From Pedobacter sp. WC2423 (lineage in GTDB: Bacteria > Bacteroidota > Bacteroidia > Sphingobacteriales > Sphingobacteriaceae), in the NCBI RefSeq assembly GCF_040822065.1, contig NZ_CP162005.1:806001-870000 (forward strand): DNA of 64,000 bases. Direction: 5' to 3'. This document shows, one piece after another, positions 14,372-24,133 of this stretch. Made by a program: the position numbers and the translations under genes. Every line of letters starts with the position of its first letter. The first letter of the stretch is position 1. The notes under the pieces were generated by a model, which saw only the letters and a list, made by a program, of their open reading frames with translations, was not told where the DNA came from and made no database searches.

Positions 14372-16807
14372 ATGATGAAACTTAGAATTATAATGCTACT
14401 GGTCGCCTGGCTGATTACAATCTCAAACTTTGCAGCTGCACAAAATAACTTAACATTAAGTGGTCAGGTCAATAGCAATATTCCATTGGATGGTGCTACT
14501 GTTTCCCTTTATAAAACTGCTGATTCAATACCTGTTCAAACAGCAATAACAGATTCGAAAGGTGCGTTTAGTTTAGCTCATTTAAAACCCGGTGCTTACA
14601 GGATTACTGTAATAATGATCGGACATTCAGTTTATAAGGGAGATAGTTTCCAATTAAATGTGAATACGGTTTTACCCGTTATCCAGTTGCAGCAAACCGG
14701 ACTAGCTTTACAAGAGGTCAGCATAAGCAGCCATAAAGCTTTGATAGAAAAAAAGATAGACCGTACCGTGATCAATGTAGATGCAATGATCAGCAGTGCA
14801 GGAAGTACTGTTTATGAAGTCCTGGAGAAATCTCCAGGTATTAGGATTGATCAAAGTGGAGGGGTCAGCTTAAAGGGAAAAGGTGCTGCTATATTTATTG
14901 ATGATAAGCCTGCCTATCTTTCAGGAGCAGATCTGGAAAGTTATTTAAAATCTTTGCCTTCGTCTACCATTGATCAGATTGAGCTGATGACTAATCCACC
15001 AGCTAAATATGATGCGGCCGGGAATGGCGGGATTATCAATATCAGAACGAAGAAAAGTAAAATAAAAGGGTTTAATGGTGGCGCTAACCTAAGTTATGTT
15101 CAGGGGAAATATGCACGAACCAATAATAGTTTTAACTTCAATTACCGTTATCATAAAATGAACTTTTTTGGGAACGTCGGGTATACAGTCATTAATAACT
15201 ATAGCGATCTGGATATTAACAGGCATTTTGAAAATGTAAATGCAGAAGTCGTTGCTAACTTTTTACAGCATTCTTTTTCCCGCACAACCGGACAAAGTTA
15301 TACAAGTAAGATCGGTATGGATTATTATTTATCTGATAAAACCACTTTTGGCATTGGATTGACCGGGCTATACCGTCCTTCGAAACAAAAAATGCTTGTT
15401 GAAAGTGTTTTTACAAATGCTCAGCATTTGATGGATTCTACTGTACTGGCGGATAACAGAGAAAAGAATAAATTCAAAAATATTGGTGTTAATTTAAATT
15501 ACAGGCATTTATATGATAAAAATGGCAGGGAATTAACGGCGGATATAGATTATGTAAACTATAACACTCAGAATGATCAGTTATTTGATAACAATAGTTA
15601 TCCGAAGGGCGTACTGCCTGCAAACAATTATTTATTAACCGGATCTCTGCCTGCACAGATTAATATATATTCAGCTAAAATAGATTACTCGCATCCTTTG
15701 AAAAGCGGTGTCAAACTGGAAACAGGACTTAAAACCAGCTATACGCAGACTGACAATATCGCCGATTATTTTTATACTGTAAACCAGGTTACCAAACCTG
15801 ATTATAACAAGATCAATCATTTTTTATATATAGAGCATATTAATGCGGCCTATGTAAATGTAAATAAAGATTTTAACCAGTTAACTGTACAGGCTGGACT
15901 GAGGTTGGAGAATACAGTTTCTGATGGACATCAGTTAGGCAATGCACAGAAAACTGATTCTACGTTTAAACGTAATTATACAGGATTTTTTCCTACGCTG
16001 TTTTTACAATACAAGCTGGACACAGCGGGCACTAATTTGCTCAGCATGGATTATGGAAGAAGAATTGAAAGACCTTATTATCAGGATTTAAACCCATTTT
16101 TGGCGCCGATTGATAAGTTTACTTATTATACAGGAAATCCCTTTTTGAAGCCGTCTTATACAAATAGCATTGAGTTGTCTCATACTTATAAAGGCAAATT
16201 TACAACGTCGCTGAGTTATGGGAAATCAATAGATCAGGTGAATGAAACTATCGAAATTGTTAACGGTATTTACTACAGCAGACCAGGAAATATCGGGAAG
16301 GCTACAGTGAAGTCGCTATCTTTTGATGGGAGTTTTGATCTGGCCTCCTGGTTTAACTTTCATTTTTATGGACAAGTAACCAATATTCATACAGTCAGTG
16401 CATTTTATACTGGTCAGTTGGATACGAAAGGAACATTCTTCTACTTAAAACCAATATTACAGTTTAAAGCCGGAAAAGACTGGACGATACAGCTGGATGG
16501 TTATTATCAGAGTAAAGTAACGAATGCTCAGTTTGTTGCTGGCGAACAGAAAAGGATTAATGTAGCCGTTGCTAAAAAAATATCACCGGGTACCACAGTT
16601 AAGCTGGTGGTTAATGATATGTTTCATTCGTATGTGAATAGTGGTGTGATTAATAATTTAGCACTGACCAGCGCTGATTATCATAATGTAAGTGATAGCC
16701 GTACCGCGGTTCTTTCTTTAAGCTACAGGTTTGGTAAAGCTATTTCCAATTTGCGCAAACATGAAGGAAACGGTGCGGAAAGTGAACAAAAGCGGGTAAA
16801 GAACTAA
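14372..16807 (+). CDS. TonB-dependent-receptor-like outer membrane barrel protein (OMP_b-brl family)
   Basis: 811 residues from ATG 14372; the frame opens at a TTG at 14351 but only the ATG gives a clean signal peptide (cleavage near AAA-QN). After it come a carboxypeptidase-regulatory-like beta domain (about 30-110), a plug-like domain (about 120-230, with GGIINIRTKKSK) and a large beta-barrel with RRIERPYYQDLNPF, characteristic of this family. It lies in the outer membrane and probably binds or imports a ligand or serves as sensor output. No SusD partner is present. It is divergent from a two-component pair and probably controlled by it. Its stop overlaps that of the next gene. Confidence 0.88.
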   Translation: MMKLRIIMLLVAWLITISNFAAAQNNLTLSGQVNSNIPLDGATVSLYKTADSIPVQTAITDSKGAFSLAHLKPGAYRITVIMIGHSVYKGDSFQLNVNTVLPVIQLQQTGLALQEVSISSHKALIEKKIDRTVINVDAMISSAGSTVYEVLEKSPGIRIDQSGGVSLKGKGAAIFIDDKPAYLSGADLESYLKSLPSSTIDQIELMTNPPAKYDAAGNGGIINIRTKKSKIKGFNGGANLSYVQGKYARTNNSFNFNYRYHKMNFFGNVGYTVINNYSDLDINRHFENVNAEVVANFLQHSFSRTTGQSYTSKIGMDYYLSDKTTFGIGLTGLYRPSKQKMLVESVFTNAQHLMDSTVLADNREKNKFKNIGVNLNYRHLYDKNGRELTADIDYVNYNTQNDQLFDNNSYPKGVLPANNYLLTGSLPAQINIYSAKIDYSHPLKSGVKLETGLKTSYTQTDNIADYFYTVNQVTKPDYNKINHFLYIEHINAAYVNVNKDFNQLTVQAGLRLENTVSDGHQLGNAQKTDSTFKRNYTGFFPTLFLQYKLDTAGTNLLSMDYGRRIERPYYQDLNPFLAPIDKFTYYTGNPFLKPSYTNSIELSHTYKGKFTTSLSYGKSIDQVNETIEIVNGIYYSRPGNIGKATVKSLSFDGSFDLASWFNFHFYGQVTNIHTVSAFYTGQLDTKGTFFYLKPILQFKAGKDWTIQLDGYYQSKVTNAQFVAGEQKRINVAVAKKISPGTTVKLVVNDMFHSYVNSGVINNLALTSADYHNVSDSRTAVLSLSYRFGKAISNLRKHEGNGAESEQKRVKN

Positions 16808-17220
16808 TGCGGTAAACGTTCCAGCAAGATCACGCCAGCTAAAGCAAGCAAGGTTAGGGCAATATTCACTTTGAAATGTTTTCTCCACCCCATATGGCTG
16901 AAAAAACCTCCGCATGGACATGGATATCTTTCGTAAGCCTGATACATGATTCCCGCCACATAAATGGTGAAAATGGACATCATCGTTAGGGAAAGATACA
17001 TCCCAAAGAGCCTGGTTGCAGAATTGATCAGTAAAATAATAACTCCGATTTCAGTTAATGGCAGCAATATGGTAAGCGGAGAAACAATCCATTTAGGAAT
17101 AGCCTGACTGCGTAGTATTGCTCTGAAATATCTCAGATTACGAAACTTTGGGAACGATGCATAAGACCAAAGTGCGATGAAGATGCCAGTGATGGAATAG
17201 GTTAAGATTGTAAGTATCAT
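16804..17220 (-). CDS. MauE/DoxX-like membrane protein
   Basis: 138 residues with four membrane helices (about 4-22, 45-65, 72-92 and 115-133). A conserved YPCPCGGFF motif lies in the loop between helices 3 and 4. Bacteroidetes MauE-like proteins with this cysteine motif are thought to act in redox handling of cell-envelope proteins. It is convergent with the receptor gene, overlapping it by four bases. No partner thioredoxin gene is in view, so substrate and role are unknown. Confidence 0.75.
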   Translation of the reverse strand: MILTILTYSITGIFIALWSYASFPKFRNLRYFRAILRSQAIPKWIVSPLTILLPLTEIGVIILLINSATRLFGMYLSLTMMSIFTIYVAGIMYQAYERYPCPCGGFFSHMGWRKHFKVNIALTLLALAGVILLERLPH

Positions 17221-17412
17221 TTTTTTCCTTGTTGGTTAATACCAATGTCAGAAGATTTTTGTAGTATGAGTAGGGACAAATGTCCCAAAATGAAGGATGA
17301 CTACAGGAGTCCGGATTATTAAATAGGTATTTTTTATCGTCCCAATAGTTAATTTGTCTTAACTTTCTCTCCGATAAATTATAACAGAACCGAAATATAG
17401 CAGCCCTTATTC

Positions 17413-19851
17413 ATGATTGATTCTAACTTAAAGCAAAACGTCTTATTCATTTTTATCCTCACCTGTTTTTTTTCAAAGAGCTTTGCTCAAAATAATATCA
17501 CACTAAAAGGGATTATCAAGAATACAGATAATGTGGCTATTGATGGTGCAACTTTATTCTTAAAGGATGGCCATACTGGAGAAGTCATAAAACAGGGATT
17601 GACCGCTATAGATGGAACTTTTGCTTTTACTGTAGTTGCAGGAAGTTATGTGGTTTCTGTTAGTTATTCAGGTACGTTGTCTTATCAGAGTGAACTGTTA
17701 AAATTATCAGGAAGTCTGGATTTGGGGACCATCAAAATTGAAACAGCCGCCCGTAGCTTAAAGGAAGTTGTTATTCAAAGCTCCGCCAATAAGCCTTTAA
17801 TTAAGATTGAAGGCAGAAAAATGATTTATAATATCCAGAAAAGTATAACCGCGCAAGGGACTAATGTGCTGGAGGCTTTAAAGAAGACTCCTGGCGTAAT
17901 TGTCAATCAGGATAATTCAATTACACTGAATGGGGCAAACGGTGCGCTGGTAATGATTAACGGCAGACAAACTTATTTACAGGCTGCGGAGCTGGCACAA
18001 CTGCTGAAAACGATGTCTTCTTCCGACTTAAAATCTATCGAAATTATTAGAAATCCATCTGCTGAATACGATGCTGCTGGTACTGGTGGTATTATTAATC
18101 TCGTACTTCAAAAATCAATTGCTGAAGGTTTCAATGGCAGTATCAATAATGGAATTGCTTATGGTGTCACTTTAAAGCAGAATACCAACCTGAATCTTAA
18201 CTTCCGTAAAGGAAAAGTTAACCTGTTTGGAAGTTACAACCATAACTTCGGACATTTTGCGATGGACTATGACAATGACCGCACAACCAATGGAAAGGTT
18301 TATCTGAACTCGAATCATGATGTAGATAAACGCCGTAATATCGGGTCAACCCTGGGCGCAGATTACGCTATAGATACAACCAAAACGATTGGAATGGTGG
18401 TCAATGGTAATTTTTCGAATGGTGGTGGTTTGATCACTCCGTTAACGAATATCTATGATCAGCCAACAGGCCAGCTTTTACAAACACTGAGAAGCCAGAG
18501 CGATTATCCTGATCAGAAAGCTAACCGCTACAATTTTAATTTAAATTACCGGTATAAAGGGAGTAAGCATACTACACTGGATATAGATGCTGATTATGGA
18601 ATCTTTGATGCAGCTACGAAAAATCTGAGTACGAATAGTTTTTATGCACCAAATGGTGATTTTCAATCCTCCAATAATTTCCTGGTGGCCAATAGCAGGG
18701 ACATTAAATTGTATGCAGTTAAGGCTGATTATGGCTTTCTCGTTGGGAAGGGAAGAATGGCTGCTGGTGCAAAGTTTTCTAATGTAAACGCTGATAATGT
18801 ATTTAATCAGTATGATGCGAACGGTAGTGTGAATGTGATTGATATTAATCTATCAAATACCTTCAAATATCAGGAACAAATTAGCGCGGGATATTTGAAA
18901 TATGAGACACCCGTTAATGACGAATTTAGTATGGATATTGGTGTAAGGATAGAAAATACGCATTCTAAAGGAGATTTGCAGCCAAGAGAAGGTAGTAGCC
19001 AGTCGCCGGCTTTAGTAGTCAGAAATTATTTAAATGTCTTTCCGACGGCAAGCATTACTTATAAAACCAAAAATTCTGGTGCTTATAATTTAAGTTTTGC
19101 CCGCCGTATTGACCGGCCTGCGTATAATGATCTGAACCCGTTCTCTTATCCTGTTGATGAGCTTTCTTATTGGAAAGGGAATCCGTTTCTCCGGCCTCAG
19201 TATGCAAATACGCTGGCACTGCAATATAGTTTCAAAAATACAACCATATCAACTAGTTATACTAAAACAACTGATCTGAGCAGTGGAATAACAGAGGTTT
19301 TACAGGAGAACAGGATTATTATGATCCCCAGAAATATAGGTTTTCAGCGTAATCTTAACCTGACCGTTACTCAGCAGTTTACCCTGGCCAAATGGTGGAA
19401 CGTGAGCCTGACCGGGATCGGGTATCGTCTGGAGAATAAGGTAGGTACTTTGGAATATGGAAATTATAGCCGCAGCCGTTTCGCAGGTACAATTAATGTT
19501 CAGCAAACCTTTAATCTGCCTGGTCATCTGACGGCTGAAGTTGCTGGCATAGTAAACTCGAAAAATATAAGTGGATTGAATACTTATATAAAGAGTAATT
19601 CACAGGTCGATCTGGGCTTGCAAAAGAACTTAATGAAAGATAAGGCAACGCTTAAACTCGCTGTTACAGATCTTTTAAGGACAAATAAAATTAATACGGA
19701 TGCGAAACTGAATAATTTATTGCTTCATACCACCTATGTAGGGGAGAGTCGTCAGGTACGCTTGAATTTTACCTATCGGTTTGGCAATAATAAGGTCAAA
19801 ACGAAGGATAACCGCGAGTCAGGTTTACAAAACGAATCACAAAGATTGTAA
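17413..19851 (+). CDS. TonB-dependent-receptor-like outer membrane barrel protein, second copy
   Basis: 812 residues with a signal peptide (cleavage near FAQ-NN), a carboxypeptidase-regulatory-like domain (about 30-115), a plug region with GGIINLVLQKS (about 135-235) and a barrel with RRIDRPAYNDLNPF. It has the same architecture as the gene at 14372 and clear similarity, but is well diverged, so the two are old paralogues. Upstream, TTAA at 17349 and TTAAC at 17359 are spaced about 10 bp and faintly echo the operator at 14297. A shared regulator is possible but weakly supported. No SusD or kinase gene is adjacent. Confidence 0.87.
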   Translation: MIDSNLKQNVLFIFILTCFFSKSFAQNNITLKGIIKNTDNVAIDGATLFLKDGHTGEVIKQGLTAIDGTFAFTVVAGSYVVSVSYSGTLSYQSELLKLSGSLDLGTIKIETAARSLKEVVIQSSANKPLIKIEGRKMIYNIQKSITAQGTNVLEALKKTPGVIVNQDNSITLNGANGALVMINGRQTYLQAAELAQLLKTMSSSDLKSIEIIRNPSAEYDAAGTGGIINLVLQKSIAEGFNGSINNGIAYGVTLKQNTNLNLNFRKGKVNLFGSYNHNFGHFAMDYDNDRTTNGKVYLNSNHDVDKRRNIGSTLGADYAIDTTKTIGMVVNGNFSNGGGLITPLTNIYDQPTGQLLQTLRSQSDYPDQKANRYNFNLNYRYKGSKHTTLDIDADYGIFDAATKNLSTNSFYAPNGDFQSSNNFLVANSRDIKLYAVKADYGFLVGKGRMAAGAKFSNVNADNVFNQYDANGSVNVIDINLSNTFKYQEQISAGYLKYETPVNDEFSMDIGVRIENTHSKGDLQPREGSSQSPALVVRNYLNVFPTASITYKTKNSGAYNLSFARRIDRPAYNDLNPFSYPVDELSYWKGNPFLRPQYANTLALQYSFKNTTISTSYTKTTDLSSGITEVLQENRIIMIPRNIGFQRNLNLTVTQQFTLAKWWNVSLTGIGYRLENKVGTLEYGNYSRSRFAGTINVQQTFNLPGHLTAEVAGIVNSKNISGLNTYIKSNSQVDLGLQKNLMKDKATLKLAVTDLLRTNKINTDAKLNNLLLHTTYVGESRQVRLNFTYRFGNNKVKTKDNRESGLQNESQRL

Positions 19852-19943
19852 ATAGGATCTTGTATCCAGATGTTTTTTAAAATAAACTATGAAAATCTAT
19901 TAGATTTTATGATAAAGATCATCATGAAAACTGTCTAAGCTCA

Positions 19944-19974
19944 TTTAGAGGCAAGGTTGTCCTAAATATATTTG
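19944..19974 (+). promoter_or_regulatory. Promoter of the OmpW-like gene
   Basis: TATATTTG (19967-19974) matches the Bacteroidetes -7 consensus TAnnTTTG. A near-match TTTA (19944-19947) lies 19 bases upstream at the -33 position. The start codon is 22 bases downstream. Confidence 0.55.
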
Positions 19975-19996
19975 ACCATAATTTAAATAATTCATT

Positions 19997-20632
19997 ATGA
20001 GAAAAATATGGATACTAGCGCTTTTAGTAAGTGTGACATTAACAAGTTTGGCGCAACAAAAAGGGGAGTGGCGTGTAAGATTACGTGGAACAGTAGTTGC
20101 CCCTGATGCCAGTGCAACTATCAGCACAATAGGCGGATCGGCAGATATTAGTACAACATTAATTCCTGAACTGGATTTTACTTATTTCTTAACTAAAAAT
20201 TTCTCAGCAAATTTAATTCTGGGTACAACCCGTCATCAAATAACAGCAACACAAACTGCCCTGGGAGATGTAAATGTTGGAAAAGTATGGTTATTACCAC
20301 CAACTCTAACATTTTTATACCATGCACCAGTTGCAAAAGGGATTTTACCTTACCTGGGTGCCGGCTTAAACTACACTATTTTTTATGGTGCTAAAAATGG
20401 CTCCGCCATAGCTAATACTGATTATAAAAATAAATTCGCTTTCGCTGCACAGATTGGTAGTGATTTTGATATTGGCAAAAACTTATTCCTGAATATAGAT
20501 GTGAAGAAAATATGGCTGAGAACAGACGCCACAGTAACTACTATACCAAGTGTTGCAGGTGGTGCAACTGTAATTGCAAATACCAAAATAGATCCATGGT
20601 TATTTAGTTTTGGTATTGGAAAAAGGTTCTAG
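19997..20632 (+). CDS. OmpW-family outer membrane protein
   Basis: 211 residues with a signal peptide (cleavage near LAQ-QK) and eight or so amphipathic beta strands ending in a C-terminal Phe, the outer-membrane targeting signature. Segments such as STTLIPELDFTYFLTKN, LPPTLTFLYH and GILPYLGAGLNYTIFY are typical of OmpW, a small eight-stranded barrel that passes hydrophobic compounds. A strong terminator follows at once, and a recognisable promoter lies upstream, so it is a single-gene transcript. Confidence 0.88.
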   Translation: MRKIWILALLVSVTLTSLAQQKGEWRVRLRGTVVAPDASATISTIGGSADISTTLIPELDFTYFLTKNFSANLILGTTRHQITATQTALGDVNVGKVWLLPPTLTFLYHAPVAKGILPYLGAGLNYTIFYGAKNGSAIANTDYKNKFAFAAQIGSDFDIGKNLFLNIDVKKIWLRTDATVTTIPSVAGGATVIANTKIDPWLFSFGIGKRF

Positions 20633-20645
20633 TATCTAACTTTTT

Positions 20646-20680
20646 AAAGAAGGGTTATTAGTCAGAAATAACCCTTCTTT
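20646..20680. terminator. Intrinsic terminator after OmpW-like gene
   Basis: AAAGAAGGGTTATT (20646-20659) and AATAACCCTTCTTT (20667-20680) form a perfect 14-bp stem with a seven-base loop, followed by a U-rich tail. Confidence 0.9.
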
Positions 20681-20996
20681 TATATATTTTATACCCAAAA
20701 AAGCAATGACCCGCTGATGCAGCTGGTGCTTTTAACCTGGGTAGCTGCAAACAGGCATCGCTTAGATTAAAAGGGCAGCATTCGATGAGTTTTCTGAAGT
20801 TAACTAAGATCGAATACTGATTACCTAATCAAGTTTTGTACATTGGATTGTATCTCCAGCATCCATTATATGGAATCACGTGTTTAACATCAATCTATAA
20901 GCACTGAATCCTGCCATTTGGCTACAACAATTGGGTATTTGGTTATTTTTTCTATTGCGTTGCTTCGGAACTTTGTATCAGCAAAATAGAAAAATT
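20681..20996. other. Intergenic region without a gene
   Basis: About 316 bases between the terminator and the NmrA-like gene. I see no frame with coding character and no clear promoter match; TTTG-like pieces occur near 20938 and 20972 but the spacing is wrong. An open frame from 20931 merely extends the NmrA-like gene upstream and lacks family similarity. Confidence 0.5.
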
Positions 20997-21908
20997 ATGA
21001 ATATTGTACTTACAGGTTCCATCGGAAACATTGGAAAACCCCTTACCCAGAGTTTAATAAAAAACGGACATGCGGTCACAGTTATCAGTAGTAATGCAGA
21101 ACGACAACCGGCAATTGAGGCACTTGGCGCTCAGGCAGCAATCGGCTCCATAAAGGATGCTTCTTTTCTTGTCAAAACCTTTCAAGGTGCAGATATCGTA
21201 TATCTGATGGAAACGCTGGATGCCACCGGTGGTGATATGTCAGAGAAGGAAACCGATTTTATTGGTCTGATTAGCCAGATTGGCCGTAATTATAAGCAGG
21301 CGATCGAACAATCAGGAGTGAAAAAGGTAATCCACCTGAGTAGTATTGGCGCGCACATGGATAAAGGTAATGGCTTTTTAGTATTTCACCATAATGTGGA
21401 AAATATATTAAAGCAGTTGCAGGCTGAAGTATCCATTAAAACGTTACGTCCGGTTGGTTTTTATACGAATATGTTTTCTTTCATTTCAACGATCAAAAAC
21501 AAGGGCGCAATCATCTCTAATTACGGTGGTGGTCAAAAAGAACCATGGGTTTCCCCCCTGGACATTGCTGCGGTAATTGCAGAAGAGATGGAGTTGCCTT
21601 TTGAGGGAAGAACTATACGTTATATCGCCAGTGATGAAGTATCACCTGATGAAATTGCCGTGGCACTTGGAAAAGCAATCGGAAAGCCAGATTTGCAATG
21701 GAAGGTTATTTCAGATGAGCAGCTTTTAAATTCCTGGTTAAGCATCGGTTTTAATCCTCAGATTGCCCAGGGTTTTATTGAAATGCAAGCCAATCAGGGC
21801 AGTGGCAGATTGTACGAAGACTATTACCGCAACCGGCCGGTTCTGGGCAAAGTCAAACTTGCTGAATTTGCAAAGAACTTTGCTGCAGTTTATCAGCAGG
21901 AAGAATAA
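20997..21908 (+). CDS. NmrA-like NAD(P)-binding protein
   Basis: 303 residues from ATG 20997. The frame is open from 20931, but family similarity starts at MNIVLTGSIGNIGKPL, which holds the Rossmann GxxGxxG motif. The fold is an atypical short-chain dehydrogenase without an obvious Tyr-x3-Lys pair, as in NmrA-type redox sensors and quinone reductases. The C terminus (GKVKLAEFAKNFAAVY) is almost repeated in a fossil at 22971-23108. Probably cytoplasmic; the substrate is unknown. An AraC regulator downstream may control this gene and the following one. Confidence 0.82.
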   Translation: MNIVLTGSIGNIGKPLTQSLIKNGHAVTVISSNAERQPAIEALGAQAAIGSIKDASFLVKTFQGADIVYLMETLDATGGDMSEKETDFIGLISQIGRNYKQAIEQSGVKKVIHLSSIGAHMDKGNGFLVFHHNVENILKQLQAEVSIKTLRPVGFYTNMFSFISTIKNKGAIISNYGGGQKEPWVSPLDIAAVIAEEMELPFEGRTIRYIASDEVSPDEIAVALGKAIGKPDLQWKVISDEQLLNSWLSIGFNPQIAQGFIEMQANQGSGRLYEDYYRNRPVLGKVKLAEFAKNFAAVYQQEE

Positions 21909-22087
21909 GTTTTTCACACGATGCTAATTAAGCAGCAACTCAGCTTTCACTGCTGGCATTCAGGATTCTTTTCGGCCCAACTAAAAAGTATTGGATATTT
22001 TTAAGGTTTTGGCTAAACCAAAAGCAGATTTGGATAAATCCTGGCCATCCAGTCAGCCCATCTTTGTAGAAACAAAAGAAATCAATT

Positions 22088-23005
22088 ATGCGTGTATTTG
22101 TTACAGGAGCCACAGGCTTCGTTGGTACTGCCATTGTGCAGGAACTATTAAATGCCGGTCACCAGGTACTGGGACTGGCCCGTTCAGCCGCATCAGCAAA
22201 AAAGCTGACCGATGCCGGTGCAGAAGTTCATCGCGGTGATCTTGAAGATCTGGACAGTCTGCGCAGTGGCGCAACTCAGGCCGATGGCGTTATTCACGCC
22301 GGTTTTATCCATGACTTTACCCGCTTTGCAGAAGTTTGCGAGGTAGATAAAATCGCTATTGAAACCATTGGCAGAATATTGGCAGGCTCTGACCGTCCTT
22401 TTATCGTTACCTCAGGCACAGCGCTGATCAGCCCGGGAAAGCTCGCTACCGAAAATATCATCCCGCCAGTTAACCCCGACTGGCCGCGTGCTTCCGAACA
22501 GACAGCAGATGCAGTAGCCGTATCTGGTATTCGTGCAGCAACGGTTCGCTTATCTCCATCGGTACATGGTGACGAAGATAAACACGGATTTATACCCATA
22601 TTGGTCAATATTGCCAAAGAAAAAGGAGTATCGGCCTATGTGGGTGAGGGACAGAATCGCTGGAACGCCGTACATCGGCTGGATGCTGCTCATTTATTCC
22701 GGCTGGCATTGGAAAATGCTACTTCTGGAGCCCGTTATCATGCTTCTGCTGAGGAAGCCATTACAGTTAAAACAATAGCCGAAGCCATTGGTAAACAACT
22801 GAACATCCCGATAATTTCAGTAGCACCTGAAGTAGCAGCTGAACATTTTGGATGGTTCTCACACATGGCTGCTATTGACTGTCCGACATCAAGCCAATGG
22901 ACACAGGAGCATTTAAATTGGCATCCAACGAATGTCAGCTTGCTTACAGATATTGAAAACGGTATTTATACCAATGCTGGTAGAAATGCAGGCAGCGATG
23001 CATAG
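22088..23005 (+). CDS. NAD-dependent epimerase/dehydratase-like SDR with altered C terminus
   Basis: 305 residues of the atypical SDR type. FVTGATGFVGTAIV gives the NAD(P)-binding GxxGxxG at residues 7-13, with GDLEDLDSL and a VTSGTALI segment further on. It probably reduces or rearranges a small metabolite in the cytoplasm; the substrate is unknown. The end is odd. After DIENGIY the final residues (TNAGRNAGSDA) come from DNA whose third reading frame encodes the tail of a different, NmrA-type gene, so the native last few codons were replaced by a deletion. The enzyme may still work, as only the tip is affected. Confidence 0.8.
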   Translation: MRVFVTGATGFVGTAIVQELLNAGHQVLGLARSAASAKKLTDAGAEVHRGDLEDLDSLRSGATQADGVIHAGFIHDFTRFAEVCEVDKIAIETIGRILAGSDRPFIVTSGTALISPGKLATENIIPPVNPDWPRASEQTADAVAVSGIRAATVRLSPSVHGDEDKHGFIPILVNIAKEKGVSAYVGEGQNRWNAVHRLDAAHLFRLALENATSGARYHASAEEAITVKTIAEAIGKQLNIPIISVAPEVAAEHFGWFSHMAAIDCPTSSQWTQEHLNWHPTNVSLLTDIENGIYTNAGRNAGSDA

Positions 23006-23108
23006 CGGAAAAACACTGGAGAACTTTCACCAGAGCCAGCAAAAAATGGGTAAAGTCAAACTCGCTGATTTCGCGCAAGAGTTCGCCACAGTTTATCATA
23101 AAAAATAA
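22971..23108 (+). pseudogene. Fossil C terminus of an NmrA-like gene
   Basis: In the frame ending at TAA 23106-23108 the sequence reads VEMQAAMHSGKTLENF, a linker, then GKVKLADFAQEFATVY. It aligns without gaps over about 41 residues with the C terminus of the intact gene at 20997 (EMQANQGSGRLYEDYY ... GKVKLAEFAKNFAAVY). Only this tail remains. The rest was lost by a deletion that joined it to the 3' end of the SDR gene, in another frame. It is evidence of a former tandem NmrA paralogue between the SDR and AraC genes. Confidence 0.8.
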
Positions 23109-23124
23109 CGAAATTAGTATACTT

Positions 23125-24048
23125 ATGAATAATCACCAGCTTTTTCGTTTTCATACGATCACCGAATATCATCGGGCAGTGGGGCTACCTAATCCTGCGC
23201 ATCCGCTGATTAGTTTGGTGCATATGGAAAACATCAACAAGCCACTGGCCGAAGGCTCGTTCAATTTGATCTATGATTTTTATTCAATCTCAATGAAAAG
23301 AGTAAAGAATACTAAATTTAAATACGGTCAGCAGGCCAGTGATTTTGATGAAGGTGTATTGTTTTTTATGTCACCCGGTCAGGTATTTGGTGTCGGGATT
23401 GAGAAGGGTAGTGTAATGCACCGTCCAGAAGGCTGGATGATCCTTATTCATCCGGATTTTTTGTGGAACACACCGCTTGCCAAAACCATTAAGCAATACG
23501 AATTCTTTAACTACTCGGTTTATGAGGCACTTTATTTATCGGATAAGGAAGAAATGATGCTTACTACAATCGGGCAAAATATAGAACAAGAATACCATGC
23601 CACTACAGACCGTTTCAGTCAAAGTGTAATCATTGCCCAGTTAGAGCTCTTGCTCACTTATTCCGAAAGATTCTATCAACGTCAATTCATCACCCGAAAG
23701 ATCGCCAGCCATGAAATATTGACCAGGCTGGAAGATTTACTGACCAATTATTTTAACAGTGGTGCACTGGCTCAAAAAGGGCTGCCCAGCGTGACTTATA
23801 TTGCCGGAAACTTAAATATCTCACCAGGTTATCTAAGTGGTTTGCTTAAATCCCTTACCGGGCAAAATACTCAGCAACATTTACATCACAAGTTGATTGA
23901 ACTTGCAAAGGAGAAACTCTCCACCACCAATCTGTCGGTCAGTGAGATCGCTTATGAGTTGGGTTTTGAACATTTGCAATCCTTCAGCAAACTTTTCAAG
24001 ATCAAGACAAGCTTTTCACCAATGGAATTCAGACATTCCTTTAATTAA
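23125..24048 (+). CDS. AraC-family transcriptional regulator
   Basis: 307 residues. An N-terminal cupin-like ligand domain (about 20-180) precedes two helix-turn-helix motifs (about 205-305) with NISPGYLSGLLKSLTGQNTQ and SVSEIAYELGFEHLQSFSKLF, the AraC signature. It probably controls the two NAD(P)-binding genes upstream on the same strand. Its stop codon lies in the left arm of a 60-base palindrome. The ligand is unknown. Confidence 0.9.
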   Translation: MNNHQLFRFHTITEYHRAVGLPNPAHPLISLVHMENINKPLAEGSFNLIYDFYSISMKRVKNTKFKYGQQASDFDEGVLFFMSPGQVFGVGIEKGSVMHRPEGWMILIHPDFLWNTPLAKTIKQYEFFNYSVYEALYLSDKEEMMLTTIGQNIEQEYHATTDRFSQSVIIAQLELLLTYSERFYQRQFITRKIASHEILTRLEDLLTNYFNSGALAQKGLPSVTYIAGNLNISPGYLSGLLKSLTGQNTQQHLHHKLIELAKEKLSTTNLSVSEIAYELGFEHLQSFSKLFKIKTSFSPMEFRHSFN

Positions 24049-24099
24049 CAATATCAGGCCGGAGTTAGCACTAACTCCGGCCTGATATTGTTAATTAAA
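24040..24099. terminator. Perfect 60-base palindrome at the AraC gene end
   Basis: Arms of 29 bases (24040-24068 and 24071-24099) are exactly complementary, with only CA between them. The GC-rich inner part contains GGCCGGAGTTAG. The stop codon of the AraC gene is inside the left arm. No long T-run follows, but the length and the position at the gene end make a terminator or mRNA-end hairpin most likely. Perfect palindromes of this size are unusual and can be unstable. Confidence 0.7.
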
Positions 24100-24133
24100 C
24101 TATCTGAAAAAATTCCGTATGAAGTTAAATTAA

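Noticed and set aside
14372..19851. SusC/SusD polysaccharide-utilisation locus
   Set aside because: The receptors belong to the OMP_b-brl type, no SusD or glycosidase gene is present.
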